Shown here: positions 12,801-24,778 of the stretch, piece after piece
Numbering within the stretch: the first letter of the stretch is position 1
Layout of the letters: each line of letters starts with the position of its first letter
NCBI GenBank assembly: GCA_030268105.1
Contig: BSDZ01000004.1
Coordinates: 2,157,001-2,221,000, forward strand
DNA length: 64,000 nt
Source: Volvox africanus
Lineage: Eukaryota > Chlorophyta > Chlorophyceae > Chlamydomonadales > Volvocaceae
Reading direction: 5' to 3'
The notes under the pieces: model-generated
Seen by the model: the letters and a program-made list of their open reading frames with translations, nothing else
Databases searched by the model: none
What the model was told of the DNA's origin: nothing
Program-made: the position numbers and the translations under genes

Positions 12801-15800
12801 TCGGTCGGGTGGTGGGGGTGATGAAGGTGGTGAGGGTGGAGAGCGCGGGCAGCGACGGTATGCGTCTCGTGGAAGCCGATTGAACATCCAAGCGGGAAGC
12901 AGGAAGATCCGTCTTGAGCTTGTGCCAACCCTTGCCATACATGCCCCCCCCCACACACAACCACCACACACACACAACCACACACAACCAACCACCACTT
13001 AACACCTTAGCCATCGCTGCAAAACGAAACCACTCGCTGCACCCGTCGTTCCCTTTCCCTTACCTTTCCCCCTTAACAACTCCCGTCTTTATTTCGTATT
13101 CCCCTTGGTTCCGTGCACTTACTGTCGTATTCCTTCTTCCCTCCCCCACCCCACAGCACAGTGCGAAGTCCTTTAATGCAAATAATGAATCTGGAAATAT
13201 TTCTATTGAGCGATGTATACAATTTACCCAGCACATACTGGTGGCCTACTTGCTAGGTGGGCATCGTGGGCAGCCTTATGATTGCCTTGCCCTGACAGAA
13301 GCGCAACCCCCAAAGTACGCGCGGGGACAGATCGAATCGGCACTGTGAGAGATCGGCACTGCGACCTCGCAGATGCACATACCTGCACCTTGCTCTCCGC
13401 CCCATGCACCTCCTTGAGCAACTCATCCATTGGAGCCTCGCACAGCGGCGCCACACCCTCCTCTGCGTCGTTGACACGCTTCTGCGCTATGTCCCAGGCC
13501 CGCTTAGCTTCGATGTACAACTACCGCAAGGTAACCAGGCAAGGGCGGGTTTCAAGGGCTTCATTTAGCTAGCGCTGGTAGGCACTATTAGTCACAAGGT
13601 CGTGCTTTGCTTCGCAGCCTCCATTTACCAAGGGACGCTTTTTATGCGTTCAGGGAAAAGGTAGTAGGTCTAGATGTCCGCTAGGCACCACACATAGCTA
13701 GGGATATTGCTGGTTTCGCTGGGCGTTGCGTCAGTTGTGATACTGGTGTTCCTAATCTGCTGCTGATACTGCTGCGGCGCCTATGCCAGAGTCGGTGCGT
13801 ATCCGCGGGCATTTCACGATCAGATGCGAAGCATTTTTCGCCATCCGTTGCATTCCCCAGCGTTACGTTCCGCTTCCTCCTCCTCCTCTTGCTGCTGCTG
13901 CTGCTGTTACTCCTCTTTTCTCACATTTTCCATTTGCGGCGATCATAACGACCGGTGAGTGACGTGGAAAAGAAAAGAAAAGGAAAGCACGAAACGACCC
14001 GCCAGGAAACCCCTCCTTGAGTTCCTTGGCCGGCACCTGCGCCGGGGCACCTGCTTCCTTGCCGGCGTGGCGTTGGGTGTTGCAACATTTAATTTCCATG
14101 ACCTACACAACGGGGGCGGCTGAGAGCCGCGGACCTCGCATTCACCTTCTGAGTTTCCGACGCTTCAGCCATGAATTCACGACACGTCTCGCAGTCGCCG
14201 TATAGGTCGTAGTAAAGAGTTGCTCCGAAACGCGGTAGCCGCCCGCCACCTCCCCCGCCTGCGGCCATTACATATTCAAGGCCCTTGTCCTCATTCGGCT
14301 CCTGCATCAGCTGCCGCACGCACGGCGCCGCCAGGTGGTAGCACTTGGAAGGCAACAGCGCCAGCGCACAGGCGACGGGCAGCAGGGGTACATCCGCCAG
14401 CCGGTCCGCGAATCCAAAAGTGTCCAGCGTGATGTGCGTTTGCCCCTCCGCGACGAGCGCCTCGCAGGTAGCGCGTACCGCGTGAACACTTGGCGCAACA
14501 CCATCGTACACGAACCTGTGCGACCACGTGCCACAGTCTCTCTTTCAATTCGTGCCTCCCTCCTACCAGCACCAAGATTCGTTTTATTCGCCTTTCCCTC
14601 CTCCCAAATCCCACGAGGCCAAACCCAAATCCAACGATATCGAGAGCCAGGAGAGTCCAACCCTGGACGGTCCAAGCCGGGACCCTCACCACCGTCCCCC
14701 TTCGCCGCATCTGGTCGCACCTCGGCGCTCAGCCCTACCTGCTCGCCCCGTTTTTTCTGCAAACGCCCCACTCCAGCTGCTGGGCAACGCTCCTGGTCCC
14801 CCCCACCAACCCCACACTGCACCGTTTGCATCCCCGAACCGCCTCCCGGAAGGTTCCTGCTTCTCGGTGCCTCCATGTGTCTGTGAGCCAAGTACCGTTC
14901 CCCTGGCCAACCCACCTGTAGTCTGGGCACTGGCCCGTGAGATACATCTGCAACAGCCACATGCAGCCGTGCAGGTAATGCCGTGGGTTGGTAGCCGCCT
15001 TGGTGCCGCGCCAACTGCCATCGGCCTCGTCAAGAACGTTATCTGCGAGCCGCATCGGGGTCCAGCCGGATAAAGCGCGCAAGATCTACCGGTGATGAGA
15101 ACAAGACATGAAGCCATGGCTGGGTATCCGGGCATTGGGCTTGTCTTCTGTCGCATTGGCTGCGGCAACGCGGAGTTCTGAGGCTATACTGCTCCACATC
15201 CTTCGCTCCATGCTTCAGGAAGGCAAGGTGGATCGAGAGCTGGGTGAAGAATCTGAGCACGTTATGGCCGAGTAAGAACGAGACGATGAAGGAAACTAGT
15301 AACGACCCACGGTCCGCGTAGCTACTGCCGACGCCCGAGATCGTTTCCGAGTCCGCTTCTACGTCCCAAGCCGCTTCTGGTGGCCTGGAGGGAACGCCCA
15401 GGCCGCTGGGTCCCCCGGCTGAGGCGTTCGTGTTCCCTTCCCCTTTCAAATCCGACCTACCACCCCAACGTGGAAACTACGTCGTTGGTTTAGTTCACAG
15501 CAAACAACATTTCCACACACTGGCTCGCGTGTAGCCATCCCCTTAATGCGACGGAGAGGAGCACGCCTATGCGTTCCTCATTTCCCCATCGCAAATGCGT
15601 TCGTGCCTTCGTCGACCTCTCGCCGCCACTGAATGAAATGCCCTTCCCATCTGCATCCCTTTCCTGTAGGCCCCTCCTGCCGTGCCCTCACCTTTCGCCC
15701 CGTTCAGCTGCAGCAGCTTCGCCAGCGCCGCGGCATCCACCCGAGGGGCTCCCGTAACGGGGTCGATGGAGGTCAGGAAGCCTGTTTCAGAGATTCTTCT

Positions 15801-18800
15801 GACTTTGGCCTTCTGTCCATTTGCCCCGGGAACGGACCCCACCATGGCGGCGGAGGTCTGGTACATGGGCCAAAGCCCATACCGATTGTCGCTTCCTGCG
15901 GTGCCAGCGGCAGTGAAACACAGCATCAGCGACCAAGGTTTCTGTCCCTTCAGAGCATCGGCTCCACCCCTATTCGCCGCTCGCGCGCTTCCATGGCCTT
16001 GCCAGAGGGCATGCTCCGGAACCGCAGGCCCCTACCGCACCGCTCTGTAGTTTGTACCAGGAGGCTCGGGAGGAGGTCTGGCGTCCGAAGGAACTGGCTT
16101 TATACACCACGTCCCTGGCCCAGGGCCTCTCCAAGGTACTTTGTTGATGTATGATGGCGGCTGTGACCATTGTGTCTAATGGATGGGCCGGTCAGCAAGT
16201 CTTCCCGAGCGACCCACCTCAACCTCGCGCACTCCATCCCCACGCACCCTCTAGGGCGGCTCCCTTCATCGCGGGCAGGTAGTCATTCCCCTTAGCCAGA
16301 AGGGCGATCAGTGTGAGGTCCAGTTTGGCCTGGCACAGCGCCAACTGCGGAGGCACCTGCTCAGGAAGATACGGACAGTCACGGCAAGCACCAGGAACGG
16401 GGTTGGCGAAGGAGACCGCGGCCAGACCAGACGGAGATGTGCACAATCAGGCTGGTGGCGGGTGAAGAGAGACCGGCAGAGGGCGGCCAGATGGCCCTAG
16501 TATAGCTCGAGGTGAAGGGTAAGAATGGGTGAAATCTGGGGCAATCTGGTGAGGATAAAGAGGTTGGAGATTAGGATCGCTCAGATGGGCAACAATGCCC
16601 ATCTTATACTTTACCCCTCAAGTGTGTTTCGCGAAGGGGTCAGGACCCTTCTGATTAAGGATTTTATCCGCCTCTTACTAACACCCAGATCACGCGTCCG
16701 TCTATCCAGTAAACCCCTCGTAAGAACCCCAGCGGTCCTCGTACCAGGCCCGCCACGATTGTGCTGCGAAGGAAGGTGGTGGCCCAGGCTTCATGCAGTA
16801 GGTTGACTGAGAATACCTTGAGCTTCTTGTCCAGTTTGCCATTATTGAGGCCAGTATTGGCCACGTAAAGATTATCCTTAGGTACGAAGGTACGAAGCAC
16901 AGGTATGGCGAGAACGTTTGGGGGGGGAGGGGGGAGGGGCGAGGGAAAGAGGGACAGCGACAACGTTCATAGCAATGGGACGCAACGCCGCAAAAAACAG
17001 GGCGAGAAATCAACGGAGGAGACGTGATGATTGCAGTGGAAAAGCAAACAAAGCAATTTAAAACTACAGAACAAGCTGCCGACCAGCACGACCCAGTGTA
17101 TCACCTCTTCACAAACAATTACAGCAGCAAGAGCCGCAGCGCACGTGTTGAGCAGCATACTACATCGGCAGCAACACCGCCATGCTAATGCACATGCTAA
17201 TGCCCGACGAAAAATGCTGCCGCACAAGAAGTCTTTCGTTGGCCCTCTGTGCGGAGAAAGGCACGGCCAACTGAAGACCCCACGTCGCCTGGTGGCCAAC
17301 TGCTGACTCACACACCTTATAGCTGGTGAGGGCCATGAGCATGAGGTCCGCATCGTCCCCCAATATGACTGTGCGAGCGGCGGGTGTGCAGGGAGGGGGG
17401 CAGTTAGGTGATGGCGGACGGACTGACGCACAGTACAAAAAATTGTTTTCTGCGCAGGGAAAGGTGAGCAGAGAATGGACGCAATAAAGCTTACAACGAA
17501 GATGACGGGAAGGCGGCGGCGAAAAGCAACAGACTCAGATATGAGCGATATGAACGCGAAACGATCAGCACAGCGGTTAGATGGGTTGTGTAGAAGGGTT
17601 CGTAGCCGCATTGACCGGGTACGCAAGAATCAATCCCAGGCATATGCGGCCCAGCGACGAGCTTGCAATGCCCCTTCTGTAAGACCAGAACCCTACCGTG
17701 TGTGTCATTAGGGTCCTCCGAAAACCACGGCCGCGCCATGCGACCAAGGATCTTCACCTCCCCTTCCCCCTGAGGGAAGCCGGGGGTATCAATGATGAGG
17801 CGGGGGCTGATGCAACAGCAGCAGACGGACTATCAACGTGCTGTGCTATGCTGTGTGCTGTTTCATCCCGTAAGAAACTGGCGAACTTGGGAACGGTAAC
17901 TTTCTACGGCTTCCCCCTACCCCCAAGCAAGCTCTTCCTCCTACCCGCCGCCCTACCTTGACGGTGCCATCCGACAACTCGAACATGACGTGGGAGAAGC
18001 GCTTGCTTGACATCTGACTCAGGAGAGCACAAACAGCAATAATCTCAAATTACACCTAGTAATAAGGAAATGATGAATAGATAAAGCTAACCCTGCAATC
18101 GCGGAGGACAGACGGGGAAGTGCGGCAACTAAATGGCCGCTGTTCGTATGTGTGAAGGAAAGGGTCAGGGGCTCTCCTCTGAAACGGGCGAATGGCTTCA
18201 GACGGAGGTAAGACGACGCGCTATTGGGAGGACTTTCAGGCTCATGCCTGGTGCTGTTGAGGGAAGCTATCAGTCTGGGTTAGAGACGGACAGGAGAGGA
18301 TGTGAGGCGGCATGTATGTGCATGGATGGTAGTCGTGGCACCACTTTTGGGAGCAGGGGCACACACACCAATGCAATTCGCTGAGGACACAGTTTGCCCA
18401 CGTGATGAGCCCCCCGCTAAGGCATTAGTCCCCAAAAAACGTCCTCTAAAGCTCATCTTCGCTCCTCGATAGTGTACTCAGCAAACTAAGTCGGTCCAGG
18501 CCCCCCCACGCCCCAGCCCTAGCGCCGTGCAAGCTCACCTTGCTGCAACAATAGTATGTGAGCGAGTGCGTGAGGTCCATCATAAAGGTGGTCCCCGGGG
18601 TAATTGCCACCGACGTCAGCGTCTCGCCCAAACCCACGTCCCGACCGGTCTTCTGCGGATCACCCAGACCAGTACCTCGGATTACTTGTTGGACGGATTA
18701 CCATTACCATCCATCACAAGAAAAAATACGCAAGGCATAACAAGCTCAGGATATGATTAAAGGCGTGCCAGGTAAAACCAGTGCATGCCTTCCGGTGTTG

Positions 18801-19633
18801 CAATGGCTACCATGGCATGATAAGGGAAGGCGGTCGCGCTGTTACTCCGAAATCCGAGAGCTCTGTCGAATGAGACGGCCGCTGCCAGCTGGGTGGGGCT
18901 GGAGGGTAAGGCTCACCACCCGGGGCAGAGACGCACGGACTCAACTCAACACTGTACCCCAGACGCCTCTACCAATGGTTGAGGCACAGCGCGGGAACTC
19001 ATTAGCTGGCTGTAGCCGCGGAGGAAGAGTGAGAACGCACCAATAAGCCTACACTGTCGCACCTTACGCCGCTCTCGCTGCAGAAGGAGCTTAGCGAGTG
19101 GCGCGGGACCGTCCACAGCAATCATGACGGACTTAGCAGGCTGGGTGACATCCAAGATGGAATTAAGTCGCGAGTAGAGGAGCTTGTGGAAATGTTCATG
19201 ATCGCGGGCTGCGGTTCCAGGGGGGAGGAACCAGAAAGTTTGGAAGCGTGAGGACAATAGAGAGGTAAGCGATTGGAGGGGTTTGAGACCATGCGGACAG
19301 TATCATGATCCGGCATGATTGCTACAGTGAGCCTTCTTAGGGCGGGCTATGACGGAGTGTCCGGTACCATAGGTATTGAACGAGGAAGCTCGTCCAAGGA
19401 GCACCCAGCAACCGAGCCCCAGGAACTGACCCCAAACTACCCCCTACCATTGCCTAGAACATTGGCGATACGGAGGAAAACAATCACGCACTTTTACGCT
19501 CACCATTTCGCATTACTGTGTGGAGCACCGAGTTCAAATCAATATACAAGTAATCCACGCGGACTTTGTCCAGAGGAACGTACGCCCTTGCATAGTTTTC
19601 CGAGAACCAGACGTTGAAGCCAGGAATACCCAT
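9874..19633 (-). CDS. Divergent XRN-family 5'-3' exoribonuclease
   Basis: Start MGIPGFNVWFSENYARAY. Frame-consistent exons include 19633-19504, 19208-19063, 18652-18539, 18013-17957, 17829-17697, 17368-17316, 16876 to about 16750, and 16356-16248. Motifs of the XRN catalytic domain run in order: YLYIDLNSVLH, VMIAVDGPAPLAKLLLQRERR, VAITPGTTFMMDL, FPQGEGEVKILGRM, VILGDDADLMLM and LLAKGNDYLPAMKG. These supply the acidic residues expected to bind metal. Later exons near 16.1, 15.9-15.7, 15.07-14.93, 14.5-14.2, 13.5-13.37, 12.6-12.49 and 12.06-11.92 kb carry the middle domain (for example HGCMWLLQMYLTGQCPDY). The large last exon (about 11.45-9.874 kb) contains ADYEAIFRPPEPP and a long Ala/Ser/Gly/Pro-rich tail of roughly 450 residues. 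XRN enzymes degrade 5'-monophosphate RNA in cytoplasm or nucleus; which type this is cannot be told. Junctions downstream of 16.2 kb are approximate, and the join into the last exon is not phase-resolved. Confidence 0.85.
11347..11406 (-). repeat. Four perfect 15-bp repeats encoding (MQKDV)4
   Basis: A 15-base unit is repeated four times without change in the last XRN exon and encodes Met-Gln-Lys-Asp-Val each time. The length keeps the frame. Perfect identity suggests recent expansion. Confidence 0.95.
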
Positions 19634-20419
19634 GGCAAGGGCTTGACTGTTTAAGTCGCAGCCGCCTTCTTAACAGAATGGTGTTTTAATATTATTATAA
19701 GCTTTCTTTTCTTGGCAGATCAGGCTATGATAGTAAGCGAGTGGAGACCGTGGAACGTGCCCGTCAAGTTCAATACCACAGCACACCGGGCCCAACACTC
19801 GTGCAGCTCCCAGACAAATTAAATCAATATTTTATTCTTTCATGGATATAAGCTTATTCGGGACGGAAAGGTATCCTGGTCGATATGACGCTGTATCGTA
19901 CACGCAAAAAACGGCATCACATATATCCTGTAGATACCATGTCATGCGACATTAATTCTGGCACATCTAATCGTAGATGGAATTCCAAAGTTGCATGTCG
20001 CAAGCCTAGACATACAAGGTACGTGACGAAAGCGTGAAACGGGACGGCTAGAATGTAATTATTTTCCCAGTCAACGGCAGCTTGATTACGTTCGGCATGG
20101 TTTAATCATTAAGCCCACTGGGTATTTGGCATTTACTGTCCTTTCTGCACGAAGGACTATCTTCGGGAGGACCGGTGTCCGGAACTAACTTTCATACCTT
20201 TGCTTTCCAGGACATTAACATTTGTCTGTAAGAATACTGTAAGCTTGCATTGCATGGTACTCGTCGGGATGATTGGGGCCGTCGAAGCGTTCCGTTGCGC
20301 CGGTTTGCGAAGGTAAGTTATGCCGACGCCACACCCGATCTGCCCACGATGCCACGTCAGGTACCTCGAGGCATCATCGTCCAATCTCAGGACGCATCAG
20401 ATCACAGCCCTGTCCGCTT
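19634..20419. promoter_or_regulatory. Divergent interval between XRN and C2H2 genes
   Basis: About 790 bases between two start codons on opposite strands. It should hold both promoters and 5' UTRs. The C2H2 frame is open upstream to about 20273, but that part lacks zinc-finger or linker character. No distinct motif seen. Confidence 0.45.
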
Positions 20420-22397
20420 ATGGCCACAAACCTCTGTGCGGAGTGCGGAACGCGCCTGCCTCGCCCGGTCTACAAGACGCACATGCAACAAGTTCACGGC
20501 GTCTCAGTAATGGACGACAGCGACGACGAGCATGCCCAGAAGGCTCAGGCCCCAGGTCAGCCTGCGGAGGCTGCTGTGGCGGCACCACGCCCGCAGCGAC
20601 AGCGGCGTGGCGGCCGCAACAGAGGTGGCGAAAAGGCGGCAGGCGAAGCTGTCGTTAACGGCGGTGGAGCCAGAGCGGTCGAGTGTGCTGAAGGGGCTCC
20701 TCGTGCTGGCAGCGATCGCCGCCGCGGTAGGCGCCCCGCAGCTGAGGAGAGGAAGGGCGAGGGTGAGTTTGCGTGCACCGAATGCGACCGTGCGTTCAAC
20801 ACCGCACAGGGCCTCCTTCGGCACACTCAGGCGAAGCACGCGGACTCTAGCCCCGCGATGGAGGCAGCCACGATTGCCGCAGCGGTGGCACCTCAAACTG
20901 TGCGCCGCGGCAGCCGGCCGCGTCCTGCAGCGGCCACTGCCGGTGGGACGACGGAGAACAGTGAGGAAGTGGCGGTAGCGGCAGCTGACGGTGCTGCTGC
21001 ACCGCAAGCACGGCCACCATGGAAGCGGCAGCCCCGCAAGCCCCGTGCCTCCGCCGGAGCGGCTCCGCCCCTCGATTCAGAGGCGGCGGAGGCGGCGGCC
21101 GCCGCTGCGTTATCGCCAGTACTAGGCAGGTCTCCTCCACCAGATGTCAAACCCGAGCTCCTGGTGACGCTGCTGCGGTGCAAGCTGTGCCAGCAGGGAT
21201 TCAAGTAAGCGGTCTATGTATCTATGTATGCACATTCGTGCGGATGGCTCCACTGAATTGCATAGATATCGAGCGGGAAACGCGGTCAGGCCGTCCCACG
21301 CTCATGGCCGCCTATATTCGGTGTAGTAATGACTGAATGTGTAGAGGGTTCAGGGAACCGGCGCACATGGAGTTGACACGATTTCCATTTCTCCCAGCCA
21401 TTATGCCGGTGCTTTGAGGGTGCCAAGCGCGCAAGTCGTTGGTGTGCCTTGGTGCCGCCACAGCTGACGGTCCTGTGAGCCACGTTCCTGTTCCTGTTCG
21501 GGTCGGCGATAGCGCCATCCTTGATTACATCTGTTGGTCGCGCGTCGTAACCACAAGCTCTGATCCCTAACAGCCCCACGTCGCGGTCCACGGGCTTATC
21601 GATACTGTTGTCTTCAAGGGCGCTTGAGCACTGCCTGAACCCTGCGCTCCACCCCGGCCAGGAGTAAGAACCGCGCCCGCAGACATGTCGCGGCGGCGCA
21701 CCCGGACGCCCTGCCGGCTAAGGCAGCGGCAGAGGATGCACCAGTGGTTGAGCCGACAGTTGCAGATGGCCAGGCGAAGGCCGAGGCAACTCGCGATCAG
21801 GCCGTTCCCTCTGATGACCTGCTGGAGGTTGTGCAGGTGGGAAGAAGCAGCCGCCCCATGAAGGGTGGTGGAAAAGGAAAGGGGCGTGAGGGAGGGTGCT
21901 GCGGTGGCATGCCCCAGTCGCACGTGCCGTCTTTGAGCGCAAGAAAACGCGCGGGGCCCAGTGTTGAGTTGGCCGTGTTCCGTCACGCACCTTTGCGGGT
22001 CGGAAAGAAGAAGGGGAACCACCCATTCTGTGATGCATGATGCCCAGTAAGTAACACACGCGTTGAGTTTTTGCTTTGGCCTGTGCCTCCACCGCAGGTG
22101 CCCGCTCGCCGGGCTTCCCGCTCCCAGGCCCGCCGTGGCCGCAGGCCCCGGGCCCCCGCCCCTGCCAATGGCGAGGTGAGCGCCGAGGGCGAGGCCAGTC
22201 CTCGCCCCAGCACCGGTGTGCGCCGGGGCGGTCGACCCCCGAAGAGGTCGGCTGCTGCAGCAGCGGCTGCCAGCACAGGTAGCGGCGAGCCTGCGTCTGA
22301 AGCACCGACGGCTGCAAGCACCGGTGGCGGTGGCTCCGCTGGCGTAGGCAAGGTGACAGACGAACTGGCGGCGCTTGGCATCGTCTCTTCGTCTTAA
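20420..22397 (+). CDS. Three-finger C2H2 zinc-finger protein with basic AT-hook-like motifs
   Basis: Exons 20420-21204, 21662-21836 and 22098-22397 join in phase to give 419 residues. Finger 1 is Cys6, Cys9, His21, His26; finger 2 is Cys119, Cys122, His135, His140; finger 3 is Cys254, Cys257, His270, His275. The first intron splits finger 3 between CKLCQQGF and the helix KSKNRARRHVAAAH, and the join restores perfect C-x2-C-x12-H-x4-H spacing, which strongly supports the model. Linkers are Ala-rich and basic, with GR-type stretches such as RRGRRPRAP and RRGGRPPKRS near the C-terminus that resemble AT-hooks. The likely role is a nuclear nucleic-acid-binding protein. The start MATNLCAECG is the nearest ATG before finger 1; an upstream extension is possible. 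Confidence 0.88.
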
Positions 22398-24778
22398 CCC
22401 TAATCGGATTGCCGCCTCTTAACACCCGCGGTATCGTCAACCCCGGCTGGTTTCAGTTATCATTGCCGACGGCGACTAAAGTGCCGTCAGCAGTTTTGAG
22501 ACAGCGGCGCACAGCTGCTCTTTCCGTCATGTTGAAGATGGCGCCGAAGAATGCCGCCGTTGTCATCGTCCACCACGCCTCCGGGTGTTTCATGCTATTC
22601 TGCACCTTTTGCCGTACTGGTGGAATACATTTTCCGTACGGCCTTGGGATGCATAGTATGGGGGGATTGTCGTCATTGCTGCACGCCGTTGTCGTCGCCA
22701 CGTCAGGTCGTGACTCAGTTGTTTTCGGCAGCTCAATGGCTGACAAGCAGCCGCAGGCATTTGACCGGCCCTGACGTTTATGGTCAAGGACGTTGGGCCG
22801 GAAGTGGCTCGGACCCTGGGGCATGGGGCAGATGAGCCGGATGGAAGAAAGTTTTTGCGCAAGACACCTCGGTTGCAATTTCGCACCTTTCACTTCAAAC
22901 GCCTTGTCCTCGTTGGACGTTGGTTGGGTTCGTGGGTCTGGCACACATATCCCATCTATCTACCACTGCTCGTACCTTCATGTACAGCATCCGGAACCCT
23001 GTCGAGTAAATGTTGGGTCGCATCACCGACGCCGGCTGTCCGAAGGGGATGTGCCAAGGTCGCACGTTTTCCGACAGGAAGGGTGGCGAGCGTCGCCCTG
23101 GAGGTGGCTATTGCTTACGGACTTTGCTGCGGAGTTGCTATCCCGGGGCGCGCTTGTTAACTGTCGCTGAAGTTGTGCACACCGTAAGCTGTCTGGTACC
23201 AATCATAAGGAGGGAGCCAGGAGGATGAGGACGTACCGCCAGACATTCAGACCTTGCCACCAATACCGCGAAATCACATTCGTTTCGCTTCATGTGTAGG
23301 GATTTTGTGCACGGCCGTGTTGCGACTCCCAGCGGCTAGGTTGTCGAGTCTTGCTCAAGCACAAGGAATCATTAGAAACAAGCACCATGTACAAACTTTT
23401 GAAATATAATTCAGTTTGCCCTCCGTCTCCTGCACCATTCCTGTGCAAGGCCGGCAGGTTCATTCTTTAGGCCATGATACCACGACGAAACCGGCCGGGG
23501 TTAAGAGCAAGAGCAACACGTTACATGGCAACCTTAGCCTCGTAAAACCTCTCCATGCAATAGCTACTCACGGAATTCCGACGTGTTATGCGATTGCATG
23601 CACTCCAGGCCACGGCGCCAGACGCTGCGCCCCTAAAATGGTAGGTACCCTCCATGTATCCTCCTGCTGCTCCATCTACGGGCACTTCCTAAACGAGATG
23701 CCTGTGAAAACTCCGGCCATATCCAAGTACCACTGCACCACGTCTATACTCATAAACCCTCCTCTTAAACACTACATCCGTGGAGGCACGGACTTTGCTA
23801 CAACCAGCACACTACCACCGCGTGCGAACTGTTCCTACTAGCCGTCATATACATCATGACTATACAGTTCTCTGATGTGCTCCTGCACATGAGAGCCTTT
23901 CGGGTCGTGTATTAAGAACTAATGCAGGTCACGGAATGCTGTGGAGCTATGACGCAGAAGCTCGAAATGGATATGAATGTTCACGCGCTGATGGCGGCGG
24001 CGGGAACGCCAGGATGGCCGTGGTGGTTTGACCAATCCGCCAACCGACAGACCTTCCGGCAGAGCCGCCGTTACTTTCGGAATGCAATCAGCCTTGAGAT
24101 CTGCATGCTAACTTGCGCTCAAGAGATTGAGCCCCGTCTCAGGCCGAAGTGTTCATTCGAATCATTGCGATCCGGTCCCTTATTATGCGATGTCTAATAG
24201 TATGCACACCTGCCACTACGCACTAGGCAAATCACACCGAACATAAGTCTGTAAGACCTTTGCATCAACACACACCGTGTCGGTTCCGAACAATATAAGA
24301 GCATATAAAAACACAAGCCTAAGTGCACCTTCTCATAGGAAGCACCATTCCGTCAGGCTTGGACTTTCTGTGAGGGGTATGTGCTATTGCTATACTTTAT
24401 CTCTTAATGCGACATGTAGCAGTACGTACTTCGGTTATACGCATACTGGTATGCGGCGTGCAATAATGAACGCTCGGGGTAATGTCAGCAATGTCGCAGA
24501 TGCACATGTGGAGTTTGCCCTAGTAAAGCCCTTCGCCCGCTTCTCCAGATGACGTCCCAAGTCCAATACCTATACACACTCGCTGCAAGGGCACTCCGCG
24601 CAGGACAGGCCGGAGTCCACTCACACAATCACCCTACGATATCATCTGGGTCACACTTGTACTGCAGTTGATGGTCCAAAACACGGCACAGCATAGCAGC
24701 AGGAGATGTTGCGCGTTGCACCCGCAATGCCGCGCCCGCGCAGCAGCGAGCGCCCACTCTTCCGCTCAGTTCAGTACT
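22398..24778. other. Convergent noncoding interval (C2H2 and glycoprotein A 3' flanks)
   Basis: Composition drifts from GC-rich to AT-richer. Reading frames up to 163 codons exist (for example 22453-22944 minus and 23416-23841 plus) but have no recognisable motif, codon bias or splice context. TGTAA occurs near 24250 on the plus strand and its complement near 23521, possible poly(A) signals of the flanking genes. Confidence 0.45.

Noticed and set aside
22453..22944. 163-codon minus-strand frame
   Set aside because: No recognisable motif, several plus-strand frames are equally open, and it lies in the 3' flank of the C2H2 gene.
23416..23841. 141-codon plus-strand frame
   Set aside because: Begins at TTG with no splice site of matching phase; composition is not protein-like and the region is AT-richer than genes nearby.
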